A stretch of DNA of 64,000 bases from Phoronis australis. Taxonomy: Eukaryota > Phoronida > Phoronidae. Below are positions 44,827 to 56,030 of the stretch, in pieces. The notes below the pieces were generated by a model, which had not been told where the DNA came from, searched no databases, and saw only the letters and a program-made list of their open reading frames with translations. Within the stretch, counting starts at the first letter, position 1, and each line of letters begins with the position of its first letter. Where the stretch lies: contig NMRA01000677.1 in NCBI GenBank assembly GCA_002633005.1, positions 62,001 through 126,000 on the forward strand, written 5' to 3'. The position numbers and the translations under genes were made by a program.

Positions 44827-47800
44827 GTAAAAATCGTTGTTTTTATGTTGAACTTTTCCAGTGTATGTATTTTTGTGTTGTTAATTTAATGTATTCCATC
44901 TAAAGAGTCTATCTGACGCACACAAATAATTGAGAGAAACAACGTAACAATTTTACTTCGAGTTTTACATGTGTGTGGTTTGTGGAGAAGCTATTGCCTG
45001 GGCCCGGTATCCAATCTTTTTACTCGAAATGGAACTCGAAAAATTAGGTTTGGCATTTTCTAATATACTTTTGGGCGAACTCAAGATAAGTGTCTATTAT
45101 TCTATGCTCGAGTACACAATAACTTACGTAGATAATTTATTGCCCTTAGTTCACAGTTTGTAAACCCAATATTAAAGCAATAATTTCGAGTTTTAACTCG
45201 AAATTTCGAGTTTTTACTCGAGTTTGTAGCACGAATATAAGGGTCTTCAAGGGCAAACTTGAACTAGAAACTCCTATGCATAAACTATAATGTATTCAAG
45301 CACAGTCTGATAACCAATTACAGTCAAGTGACCTAATTATCGGACGTTTTGGCACATTTTGCATTATATTTAATTGAAAATACTACGGATTGTTGTACAT
45401 TCTTTGCTGAAATAAAGATTTACCTTCACGGAATTGTTCTGTTACTATATCTTGTCACTGAAAGCCACATTTATGTTCCGACTGATCTTCAAAAAACACA
45501 ACAACTAAACCTTCGGAGAACCTAAATATCGGACACCATGTTTCTCCATACGCCACACCGCAGAAAACTGACTAACCATGTAATGGCCGCGGGCACCTTG
45601 TCGCCAAATTTCAGCTCGAGTGTTTTGACATATATGCTGCTAGAACCCAGGTCCATTCGCAACAAAATTATCCATAAAATGAAATCTGATGACGGCGCCA
45701 AGTCGNACGGCACTGGTCAGACATAGCTGTACCTGCTTTAGAGAACCAATTTAACCCCTAGACAGTGTTATGCTATAATAAAGAGAAAGGCGAACAACAG
45801 CTATCCAATATGGTCGCCCACCAGGCACTTCTGCACAAACTCAAATCATGGTTATCTCGGAGTAACATCACAAACCTTATCTGCTACTGCCACCCATTCA
45901 CTAGTTACATTTGTTGACTTCAGCACCAAAAAATACTATCAGTACCTCCAAATTTTCTTTATGTGACCCCAAACATTCACCGTCAGTATGTCCTCGCAAA
46001 CTCGTGTGGCCGGAAGTACATCAATGCCCATGGTCATTAGGCCGCTCAAACATCGCAATAATGCTTACATGAGCTAAAACAGCAACATTATGTACTTCCG
46101 GCCACACGAGTTGGTGTGGTCATATTGACAGTGAATGTTTAGGATCGTACTAAGAAAATCTAGAAGTGCTGATGGTATTTTTTGGTGCCGAAGTCAGCAA
46201 ATGCAAATAGTGAATTTGTGGCAGTAGCAGATAAGATGTGTGAGTACGTTACTCCAAGATAGGTATAATTTGAGTTGTTGCGGAAGTGCCTGGTGGGCGA
46301 CCACATTGGATAGCAGTTGTTCACCTTTGTCTTTATTACAATATCACGTCATGTGGCTGATAAATGTGCCTGTAGTCGTTATTTAACAGTTGAGACGGTG
46401 AAGTTTTTCTGTGAATGATTATGCCTCACACTGATTAAACCATCAAAATCATGTTGCTATAAGTGCCTTTTGTACATAGAGGGACACCTTAGGAGGCTGT
46501 CCATGTCTTTATTTCCTTCCAACTTGAACAAATACTTCCGCAATCACACTCTTTTTTCAAGCAGTCCTTTGTTCAGTTACCAAAATCGGCTACTGGCCAT
46601 TTTTACACAGCACGCGCAAGTAGTATTTGTTCGAGCTGGGAAGAGTCGAAAGACGTCAATGGCCTCCTAAGGTGTCCTTCTTTGCGCAAAAGGAACTTAT
46701 ATAGCGCAGTGACTTAAATGATTTAATCAGTGTGAGGCATAAGTTGCCAAAAAGCTTCTAGCATATAGATGGCCTGTGGGATGGCTTCTGTCTATTGCCA
46801 GTTTGAGACGGTGGTACTGTTTATGTCCGCTCACGCACTGTAGAGCAGTGTCCACTGGCAGACTGGTGAAGAAAGCCAGGTTTTGTTTACAATCCGACTC
46901 CAAAATTGTGGCCACTCCATATTAATATTTTCTGTGTCTCCTCTTTATGCTGATTCCAAAAAACTATCAAATTTACGTGTTTTTTTTCTTCTCAAATTAT
47001 AAAAATGTCGTTTCTTGCTGCACTATTTTATGTCCTCTCTCAAATATTGCATATTACAAGAAAATAGTCCTGCTTTCAATCTTAAAATATTAGGGTTTGT
47101 GCCCCTCAATTTAGTGTTAGGGTCACACTCAATGTGATGTTACAGTTAAGGCTAGCCTTGGTGCAAATCTGTATAAATACACATTGGGAAAAACTGGCCA
47201 TAGATACAAAAATCTGCCTACATTTTCCTTGAGTGAACTAAATCCATCAGAAGGTGCTAAAGTAATGCTGCTAAATGTATGAAGCCATCTTATCCTTAGG
47301 CTTTTAGCGCCACGAAATTGAACGTCATCTATACCGGCCTATTTCTTTTCACTGATTTTTCAATCAGCTGTTCTTCAACAAGGTTGCGTACGTGTCACAA
47401 CTTAATCAGAATTGGTTTCATTTCGTTATAAATACAAGTTTTTAATAATTTTATACGAGGAACTGTAGGAGTTTGTAATTCTGAGCAAATATTGCCTTGT
47501 CAAAATTGTCGTCATCCCTCGAAAGATGTTGCAAAAGGTTTAGTAGATTGTGTGCGCATGTACCACGAGTGTACTGTTTTTCCAAGTTGACAATTTAAGT
47601 CTTTTCATTGTTACAAAAACCGGAGAATTTTGCAAGAACATCATGTTTAATAGATTTTTTTTCATTTATACGACTGTAATGGATAAGGTGAATGTCTGAT
47701 GACCCCCAGATTTTGCATCCACCCCCACTTGTTGTTAGTTCCACATGTTGATGTTCACGACTTAAATGACAAGCAAACTGCTTGGCAGTGTGAAGCTTTG

Positions 47801-50078
47801 AGGTCTATGATAATACAGTGTGGTTCCTAGCTGTATTTTGACGTTGGTGTTCGCACAGCTAGCTGGCTGGCTCGGTTAAGGCTACCCTTCCTTAGGTATA
47901 GAGGAAGGGTTAGGGTCAGGCCTCAGGGACTGTCAACTGTTAGTTTGATGTCTTGCTTTTCTCTGCCACAGATTCGGTTCATCCTGATCCAGAACCGCGC
48001 AGGCAAAACACGTCTGGCCAAATGGTATATGCACTTTGATGATGATGAAAAACAGAAGCTCATTGAGGAGGTTCACGCTGTCGTCACAGTGCGTGATGCC
48101 AAACACACAAATTTTGTTGAGGTAAGAATTGTATTTTGCAGTCTGAATTGGCATCCTGCAATCGTCCATTCACAGGGGGTATAATGCAATTGCTCATTCA
48201 CCTGTGGGGGGCATTATTTAATTGGCCTCCTGTGAACAATTAAGTAATGCCTCATACCTGAACAGACATTTACATAATGGCCCCTCATGTGAATGGACGA
48301 TTATGTAATGGCCATTATGTAAATGTCTGTTCAGGTATGGGGCATTATTTAATTGTTCATTCACATGTGTGGGCGTTAGTTACTATTACATTCAGGTGTG
48401 GAGGCATTATGAAGGTATTATCATGTAATTATCCGTTCACTTTCAGTTGTGACATATCTACCTGCAGTCCACAAATTAACTTTTGATTTTGACAATTTAC
48501 GATTACGAATTTGGTCTCAAGTCTCAACTTGTTCCTTCGTCAAATTGGAAGTGGTTTCTGACTTCGAGAACAAGTGACAGTTTGTTACTGACTATTGAGG
48601 CCCTGCATGCTGTATAAAATTACGAGCAAGGTTAAATCAAGGTCAAATCAAACTATTGAGACTGGCCTGTGTGATCCAAAACATGTACTTGCAGTGACAA
48701 ATGTTCACCTATGTGAGGGAAACAGTGAATTACATCCCATAATGCAACATTCCAACCTCACCGACCAATCACTTGTTTGGCTGTTATTCTGCTAGAGTAC
48801 TCTTACTAGTGAGTTCTCGAGCATATTCGCGAAACACTCCCCTCTTAATATGCTTTTTGCTAGATTCTTGGGTCCAAGGAAGGCACAACTCCCCTGGTAT
48901 GAAGCCATGCGACATTTTCAGTGATAATAAATCACTTAAGTGTTTGTTCAAAAGGATTTTTCAATGCATTGTAATTTTATCCTGTAATCCAATTTTCCGT
49001 ATCATAATACACTTGGGATTTACCTGTTAATCCCGCCAGGGTCTGTTTTATGAAAGGTGACTTAAGACGGGAATTTGGTCTTAACCTGCTGCTGCTTCAC
49101 AATTACTGAGTAAAGGTTTTACCTAAGTAATTATGAACACATCACAGTCTAGAAATAATTTATAGAAATTATCTCAGTAACTAGCAGTTTTGTGTATAAT
49201 CTCAGACACTGCTTTTTTGCTCAGGTGAGATTTAATTATTTTCAGAAATATGTTGAGCGTAAGACCAAATTTCTGACTTAAGTTTTAGTCACTTTTTCAT
49301 GAAGCAGTGCCATGGTGTCTTGGTGTCTCCCCAAAATACAACACTGTTTTTTCATGCCTTCCAGTTCCGTAACTTCAAGATTGTCTACAGACGATATGCC
49401 GGCCTCTACTTCTGTATATGTGTCGATGTAGCCGATAACAACCTGGCCTACTTAGAGGCCATACACAACTTTGTTGAGGTCTTAAACGAGTACTTCCACA
49501 ACGTGTGCGAGTTGGACCTAGTCTTCAACTTTTATAAGGTTAGTGTATGTGCGTGGGGATGCTCTTGCAGTTTCTTGAGACTGGCGATGGTGTGGTGATC
49601 AGTCTCAGTGTGGAGGTGTACAAAGAAAGAACTATAGGTTTCACTTGGATTTTGTGGTCAAACTGCTGTAAGAAGTTTGTGTGAAATCTTGTGGAATGCA
49701 CGGTGACTCTCTGTTACTATGGTAATTCTTTGCTTATTCTCAACTTTTTCTGAAATTATTCAGAAGTTGATTACTTAGCCATAGAAGCAACCACTAAACT
49801 CCATTTGGAATCATGTCATTGTATGATTATGGAATGACCTAAATCCTATTAGTTAACTTCTATAATAGATTTCACTCCAAAATGGTGGAGCTGTGTTAAC
49901 TTAGTGTTCTCTCAATGAGCAACGCAGACACTGCATTGTTTGATGTAAAGTAAAATGTAGGCGTCTTTAATTTCAGGTGTATAGTGTTGTAGACGAGATG
50001 TTCCTAGCTGGAGAAATTCGAGAAACGAGTCAGACTAAAGTTTTAAAACAGCTGTATATGCTGTCATCATTAGAATGA
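44824..50078 (+). CDS. AP2S1: AP-2 complex subunit sigma, 4 exons (first inferred)
   Basis: Small sigma subunit of the AP-2 adaptor that binds dileucine cargo motifs in clathrin-mediated endocytosis at the plasma membrane. Coding exons: ATG 44824-44826 (inferred), 47972-48121, 49365-49538, 49977-50078. The product is 142 residues, exactly the human length, and almost identical to it: [60 protein letters not shown]. Animal AP2S1 genes commonly have a first coding exon that ends right after ATG; the ATG|GTAAAA at 44824 fits phase 0 into the CAG|ATTCGG acceptor. Intron 1 (3.1 kb) holds large foldback repeats. Confidence 0.95.
44950..45240. repeat. Cluster of TTTCGAG/CTCGAAA words
   Basis: Repeated CTCGAAA and its complement near 44955, 45022-45040, 45108 and 45187-45223, with a small palindrome TTTCGAGTTTTAACTCGAAA. 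In AP2S1 intron 1. Nature unknown. Confidence 0.6.
45706..45706. other. Single N
   Basis: Ambiguous base in AP2S1 intron 1, about 65 bases before a foldback repeat; possibly another join. Confidence 0.9.
45772..46343. mobile_element. 572-bp foldback element
   Basis: Imperfect arms of about 250 bases, 45772-46021 and 46090-46343, for example CTCGTGTGGCCGGAAGTACA on the left and its complement at 46091-46110. The loop is about 68 bases. In AP2S1 intron 1. Confidence 0.9.
46420..46741. mobile_element. Foldback element related to the 42-kb element
   Basis: Left arm near 46420-46505 and right arm near 46655-46741 are inverted (ATGCCTCACACTGATTAAA on the left, CTCCTAAGGTGTCC words on the right). 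The segment 46685-46765 resembles 42893-42980. Confidence 0.75.
46742..47971 (+). other. Remaining AP2S1 intron 1
   Basis: About 1.2 kb of AT-rich sequence without recognised exon or repeat. Confidence 0.5.
47972..48121 (+). CDS. AP2S1: AP2S1 exon 2
   Basis: Fifty codons, acceptor CTCTGCCACAG, donor GTAAGA. Encodes the longin-like N half from [15 protein letters not shown] to [10 protein letters not shown]. Confidence 0.97.
48160..48440. repeat. Palindromic repeat cluster in AP2S1 intron 2
   Basis: Core inverted repeat 48235-48282 / 48310-48357 (48-base arms, few mismatches, 27-base loop). Around it are further CATTCAC...GCATTAT-TTAATTG units in both orientations. It begins about 40 bases after the exon 2 donor. 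Confidence 0.9.
48441..49364 (+). other. AP2S1 intron 2, remaining part
   Basis: No feature recognised other than the exon 3 acceptor at its end. Confidence 0.5.
49365..49538 (+). CDS. AP2S1: AP2S1 exon 3
   Basis: Fifty-eight codons, acceptor TGCCTTCCAG, donor GTTAGT. Encodes [20 protein letters not shown] through [13 protein letters not shown]. Confidence 0.97.
49977..50078 (+). CDS. AP2S1: AP2S1 exon 4 and stop
   Basis: Thirty-three codons plus TGA; acceptor TTAATTTCAG. Encodes [20 protein letters not shown] and ends LYMLSSLE (human LLMLQSLE). Confidence 0.97.
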   Translation: MYSVVDEMFLAGEIRETSQTKVLKQLYMLSSLE

Positions 50079-51414
50079 ACTTTTCCAAGTAATCTTCATC
50101 CGCAATATATGGTACTCATTCCTGGAGTCTTGAAAGTCAAGTACAGAGAACAGTGTGTTTTCGTACAGTACTAAGGACTGGTGGGCACCAGTGCGTGTCA
50201 GATCCTGAAGAGTGATGAATTAGAAGACTGCGTGCTTCCACACGGAGGAAGGTACCATAGCCAACACTTGCTCTAATAAGGAGCTAAATTACTAAGACAA
50301 TGGGACCGTTTTATCAGAGGTAATAAGTTTTGAATCTGACGTTAAAATTTAATGATCGTCTTCACGAGTCGGGTTAATGAACTGGGCAAGGTGAAATCGA
50401 TGTTATGACCATCTTGGATAAAACGGATTTTGTGTTTTTTAAGTTCATTAAGACTTCAGCATTGATAGGTTATTCATATGGCCTAGTCGAATGTTGTGTC
50501 CCTGAATAGGTTCCCATTTCTTTAATTGTGTATGCAAAAAAATTTGAAATGAATTTTCTGGGATACAACATGAAGATATTAATATTAGACTCTGGTAGTG
50601 TCTTTAGACTTCAAAGATATGTTGGTCTCAAAATAAATATTAAAAAACTAAACACAAGTGGAGGGACATGGCAAAACGTGATACATAACAAAAAGGTTAG
50701 GAAAAATTTCTTTATTCAAAAACAGCCAAAGACAAACTTGATGCAAAACACACCATCTAAAGAAGGACCCTTTCATGAGTTTTTTAATTAGTGCATCGTA
50801 GTTTTTGGTTGTGCATAGTCATGTAGTTCAGAGATCTTTAGTTTATTGTAGACTCACTAGAGTACAGTCATGTCATAGTGTTATGCATCACAATAGACAA
50901 GTGTAATTTTGCCTTGTAAAGTATTTGTTTTCCATAGATGTCTGGTTTTGTTCTGTGGTAATGTCCAGGGTGTTCCAATATTGGTAGACATTAAGACAAG
51001 CACGGGGTCCGAGTGGGTATTTTCTTTAACTACCAACCAGTTCAACGGCCTGGGATCAAAGAAAACACTGTTGGAACATAGGCAATGTACTGTTTGTTCA
51101 TCGCAAGTAAGCGAATTGTGAGTTGAAATTCTCTGCAGGATATTCAAATTCTAGTGGTTGAAAGAAACAAAATTTTGAATGTATGAATTTTGGGTGGGCA
51201 TATAGGCAATCACGGACTTAAATTCATACAAATATGGTTTTCTAATTCAACTCCAAATGGTCAACAAATCGGCTTGCAATTCCCCAGTAAAAAGCTTTGA
51301 ATTGTCAGTTAATGCATTAATGCAGCCAGATGTAAATGCATATAATGAAGAGAGACTGCGTGTCGATGTATATATTATATATGAACCATCTTTATGTTGT
51401 ACATTTTGTAAAAT

Positions 51415-51420
51415 AATAAA
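51415..51420 (+). terminator. AP2S1: Candidate AP2S1 poly(A) signal
   Basis: AATAAA after a TTGTACATTTTGTAAAAT stretch; the alternatives at 50632 and 52477 cannot be excluded. Confidence 0.3.
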
Positions 51421-52020
51421 AGTGCTACTATTACTGTCACTGAGCCGTAAACATTTGTTCTCAGTCTTTCGTTCAATAACACATTCACATTTCATCTCAT
51501 TTTGTAAAATGTGTTCAGCTTTGGCTTAAAATTAATTTTACTTCATACTATGATTATTACAAACGAAGCGTCTCTGATTTCTGTAGTCAATTTCCATAAT
51601 AATGGTTGTGTAACATAACTGTACTGTTTACATTATTCACATGATTTTAACATAGTATCACCTAGAGATCATTACTGAATATATGAGCATTGACCAATCC
51701 TGTTCACAAGCATAATGCAGTAAAACTGGCATAAGTCAGACAGAACACTGGTTTTCCCTTTACAAAGTTCCACAATACTGTTAGACGAGTTGGATTTCGC
51801 CTTATTTAGATAAAATCTCAATCCGATGGATCAGACTTGTACGAGTTTTACTGTAAGTTCAAGAGCTTGCAATTCACGTTGAACAGTTTTGTGGAATGTC
51901 AATTGGATGCACAAGTAGAAGCAAAACATTGATCATTGAATGACAATGGATGCGTGTGCGTGCTGGAGTAGGGAACTGAACTTAATGTCCACCTTATATC
52001 ACTGGCCCGCAATCGCAGAC

Positions 52021-52110
52021 TTTCACACTATCCCACAATTCATTGCAGATTTTCACACTATCCCACAATTCATCACAGACTTTCACACTATCCCACAATT
52101 CATTGCAGAC
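52021..52110. repeat. 30-bp minisatellite, 3 copies
   Basis: Units at 52021, 52051 and 52081, each beginning TTTCACACTATCCCACAATT, with one to three differences. Confidence 0.97.
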
Positions 52111-52934
52111 TAATCCGTATGACGTCTGCTTTACAATTACAATGAAATGAAAGTATTTTAACAAATACAAGACAAATTAGCCATTATGATCCACTGTGAA
52201 CTAATACACTATGCACACAAGTACTGGTCTTCGCATGTTTGTTAAATATTCTTTTGTGCCGACCACAGGTGTGGCACAAGAACAGTCTCCAAATTAACAT
52301 GCCAAGTTGCAACATAATTGAATTCAACAAATTTGCGTGATCACTTACAAAAGACTCATTGCACAGCAAACTAAATAGTATTTACAATTTTGGTATCAAT
52401 GTGACCTTCACCTGCTAAAAAAGCACCCTTTTATCAAAGCTATATACTGTGATATGTAGAAAAGCAACTTCTAAGCAATAAATAGCTCACTCCCCCAAGT
52501 TGTTTCTTTTAACGTGGAGGTCGGAGTCTGAGTGCTCTTGTCATGCCCTCATTTCAAATATCACATTAAAAATCAGAGATCATCAATATCGCATCAAGAT
52601 GTAACAACATGAAAACATGCCACCTATATCAAGTGTTCTCCACGCTCAAAAATTCAAACAAGTCACGTTTACAACCACTTTGAAATTTAGACAGTGTGCA
52701 GTATGTGCATATCATAGCGAACACACAAAAACGATACATTTTTGTTCAAAATGGAAAAAAATCGCATGCTACTTAAACAGGTCAGAGGCAAAACCAAACA
52801 GGTCGCTGCGACCTGTTGAAACAGGTCATGGAGAACACTGATTATGAAATAAATGATCAATCGTGCTGCATTACAAGGACTCTCAGATGCAGCATAGCAA
52901 ATGAAACGTATAGCGCACACCTTTCGCAATAACC

Positions 52935-55900
52935 TCAGTATAATTCAAAATTGTCTCTCACATGTGCCGGTATGGGACTAAGGTCGGTTTTGTTTCCGAC
53001 GTTTTGCTTTCCCGGTCTCACCGGTGATGTGGGGAATCTACGAGGCGACTTGGTGTGTCGTGGCGACCTCGGTGATCCGGGGGAGTTCAATCGCTTCACT
53101 GGTTTCATTGGCGATCGATATCGTCCATGGGAGCCAGGCGTGACTAACCGCATGCGAGAAGATGAGTGCATGTTGCGAGGCGTCAACCCTGCGGGAGTCC
53201 TCAACCTGGAGAGGTCTCTTGTGATGAGTCCAGGCTTAATGACGGGTGTGGCAGTTGTCAGTTTAGGCTCTGGGTTCATTGCGGCTGAGCTGTTGTTGCA
53301 CTCTTTGAGAGGGGGTCGTGAACATTGCACAGGAGTCGATGGCAGTGAGGCTTTATCAGCGGAATTCTTCAACAAGTTGTAGTACTCCATAAAAGGTTGG
53401 GTTTGCATTGGTTTGGGGGTCACAGGAACGTCAGCCGAGCCTCCGGAAGTAGAGTCTGTACACACTGATGAGTCTGGATTTGGCATCAATGATTTCCTAA
53501 CCTCCGCCATGTCTACTTGTCGTTCTCGAGACATGCATTGAGTTGCACTCATGGGGGCGCTGCGTCGACGCCGTTTTCTCACGACCTTACCACTGCCTGG
53601 GTCAGCACCTTGTGACGCAGTCACCTCGTCCAAATCTCCAGCCGCAGGAGTGTGAAGATTAGTAGCGGAAGAGATACGACTGGGAGTCTTGGGTATCCTG
53701 TCACTATGAACCGTAACCTTTTCACTGAGCGGAGTGCACACATCGTTAATGGTGTCCATCAGTGACGTTGCCGGCGAGTCTTGCACATGATCAATGTCGC
53801 CTTCTTTCTTCAGCAAAACATTCAGTATTTCCTCCTGCAGCGAGGAAAGTACCTTCTGCTCACTTGGCATTGGATCACAGTCTTCGGTAGTCTTACATTC
53901 ACGGGTTTTTTCTTCAATGGTCACTTCCATCGTCTTCGATTCAACAGCTGTCAATGTGCTACCACTCGCTATTTCCTCCTCATCCACGCTTTCAGAACAA
54001 CTCTTTGAAAGACGACGGCGGCGAGCCTCGCTCAAGCTTCTCTCAAAAATCTCCGGCGGAGGAACCGACTGCACCTTTGTCGGCATCATTTCTGTCCTCT
54101 GGTCCTTCTGTAAGCGCACCAATGCCGACTCTACACTGCAGGATTTGAGCAGCTCGGTACCAATTGGAATGTTGGGCTTCCTGGACACAGAACCTCTTCG
54201 CTTTATGGCCTGTCTTGCAAGCTCTCTGAACCGTTGTGCTTCTTGATCAGTTCTGGCGAATATCGTTGGAACTCTGACCGGAGATCCTCGTCGGCGCAGA
54301 GCAGAGTTAGGAAACCTATGTGGTGAAGCGTGCTTCTCTGCCAAGCCACGATCATCATCTCGCTCTTGAATCTGCCGGAAGACTTCGACGTTGGCAGAAA
54401 CACATGCCACATCTTGCAAGTTTAGTACACTTTCATGAACAGATTTCTGGGGAACGCAGAACTCGGGTTGACTTGGGCCAAAGTTTGGAACAATTGACGT
54501 TACTTTGCGTACCTCCTGTAGATTAACAACACTCTCGTGCACAGGTTTTGTCGGCGACATAGACTGTGGAAGTCGAAGCTTAAACGGTGAAGAATTAGTC
54601 GCGTTCATATCTTCATCATTTTCACTGTTCTCCCACTCCATGGAAGCCGTTTCAGAAATCTGACTTTGCACTTTCATTGGAGCATCCACAGGCATCCCAT
54701 TACTGCATTCCCTTCGATCGTACATACTTTTGGCTCGTCGTACAGGCTTGGCAGGTTGTTGAGCTCTTCTCAGATTTTCAAAAGATGCATACTTCTTTGT
54801 AGAGCTTGAAGTGTGTGCTTTGGCGACATCATGTCCAGGTTCTACAATATGGGCATTTTCTGTCAAACCATCTGTACATAAAATGCCACTCTCTGTCAAG
54901 TCAACTGGTTTCTCCTGTATAAGGACTGATGGCTCTACACTTTCTTTCAACAAGGAAACGTCATTTGCTTCTGGCAGTGATTTCAAACTATTGGAAGAGA
55001 CTTGCAAAGGCTTGACTTTGTCGTAAGTAGACAACCGTGAACTGGTTCGGGGAATGTTGGTGATTGGTCCATATCGGTCGATGACAGTAACGACACTTGC
55101 ACTAGAACTGTTTGTGCTGTTCAGAGATGAGTCAGGACTGTCTGTCATGCTTTCGTCAACAATTTTAGGTGCCACAACTGGAACTTTGAAAACATCGTCC
55201 TCAACTACCTCATCACTGCCAGGCTTTGGAGACTGGTGGGATTCCTTAACCACTGGAATGTCAGCACTGTATGTAGAAATGTAACTCTCCGAGGCTGCGT
55301 TTTTAGCAATAGGATCTTTGACAGGGGAAGTAGGTTTCATGACAGCAGAGTTGAGCTTCTCTCTCTTCAAATTCTCCAGCAGTATCTTGGCCTTCTCTCC
55401 AGCCGGTATTACAGAAGAAGAGTCCTTCAGACTCTTATGGTTGTCTGGAATCTTGACAGAGACTGGAAGACTGATGTCACACTTCCTGAAACTTCCTCTG
55501 AGGCTTCCTTTACGCTGGAAAGGAGACGAGGGCGTGGCCTGGGCTGCACACCGAATTGGAGACATGCCCCGTCGCCCTCCCAGTCCATTCTGCACTGCAT
55601 TGGGCCTGCCTCGTTTCAGTGCTGCACGATCAGCTGACAGTGCTCGACAATGGGATCGAGATGGTCGGGGTTCATGTGACTCAGGCTCCACAGGGGCCTT
55701 CACAGCAGGTGATGCACACATCAGGTCGCGCTGTAACTGTCTTGCCAGTTCCAAATCGCTCAGGTTTAGTCCATTCTCGGTGTCTTGTAGTAACGAGACA
55801 TTTCCGCCATCGACTGTATCTCCCGAACCCACATTTTCACCTAACACACCCCTAGCCTTATTTTGTAGCATGTTTGGCCCAAGCATACGTGCGGGTGAGC

Positions 55901-56030
55901 TTGGGTGCTTTTTGTGCTTTCTGAAAACACTGTTCTTCTTTTTGTCTGCCTTCAGTTTACCACCAGGTGTCTCCGTCATCACAGTTTTTTCGCCAGCTAA
56001 CCTTGATCCAATGGCAGGGAAACCCTCATT
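52935..56030 (-). CDS. ARHGAP11A: ARHGAP11A last exon: long disordered C-terminal region
   Basis: One open exon of 1031 codons and stop, acceptor TTGACTTCAG. No folded domain is visible. It is rich in Ser, Pro, Lys and Arg, with a strongly basic run (KVVRKRRRRSAPMS), a duplicated VHESVxNLQxV motif near 54408-54542, and a C-terminal 120 residues dense in SP/TP (SPRSPRHTKSPRRFPTSP). This suggests CDK-type phosphorylation; microtubule or nuclear targeting is inference. Confidence 0.92.
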   Translation of the reverse strand, partial: NEGFPAIGSRLAGEKTVMTETPGGKLKADKKKNSVFRKHKKHPSSPARMLGPNMLQNKARGVLGENVGSGDTVDGGNVSLLQDTENGLNLSDLELARQLQRDLMCASPAVKAPVEPESHEPRPSRSHCRALSADRAALKRGRPNAVQNGLGGRRGMSPIRCAAQATPSSPFQRKGSLRGSFRKCDISLPVSVKIPDNHKSLKDSSSVIPAGEKAKILLENLKREKLNSAVMKPTSPVKDPIAKNAASESYISTYSADIPVVKESHQSPKPGSDEVVEDDVFKVPVVAPKIVDESMTDSPDSSLNSTNSSSASVVTVIDRYGPITNIPRTSSRLSTYDKVKPLQVSSNSLKSLPEANDVSLLKESVEPSVLIQEKPVDLTESGILCTDGLTENAHIVEPGHDVAKAHTSSSTKKYASFENLRRAQQPAKPVRRAKSMYDRRECSNGMPVDAPMKVQSQISETASMEWENSENDEDMNATNSSPFKLRLPQSMSPTKPVHESVVNLQEVRKVTSIVPNFGPSQPEFCVPQKSVHESVLNLQDVACVSANVEVFRQIQERDDDRGLAEKHASPHRFPNSALRRRGSPVRVPTIFARTDQEAQRFRELARQAIKRRGSVSRKPNIPIGTELLKSCSVESALVRLQKDQRTEMMPTKVQSVPPPEIFERSLSEARRRRLSKSCSESVDEEEIASGSTLTAVESKTMEVTIEEKTRECKTTEDCDPMPSEQKVLSSLQEEILNVLLKKEGDIDHVQDSPATSLMDTINDVCTPLSEKVTVHSDRIPKTPSRISSATNLHTPAAGDLDEVTASQGADPGSGKVVRKRRRRSAPMSATQCMSRERQVDMAEVRKSLMPNPDSSVCTDSTSGGSADVPVTPKPMQTQPFMEYYNLLKNSADKASLPSTPVQCSRPPLKECNNSSAAMNPEPKLTTATPVIKPGLITRDLSRLRTPAGLTPRNMHSSSRMRLVTPGSHGRYRSPMKPVKRLNSPGSPRSPRHTKSPRRFPTSPVRPGKQNVGNKTDLSPIPAHVRDNFELY

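Larger units (their letters stand above)
50079..52934. other. Convergent intergenic and 3' UTR region, AP2S1 to ARHGAP11A
   Basis: Holds the 3' UTRs of both genes. Plus-strand AATAAA candidates for AP2S1 are at 50632-50637, 51415-51420 and 52477-52482; no clear minus-strand AATAAA for ARHGAP11A was found. One small minisatellite at 52021-52110. Confidence 0.55.
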
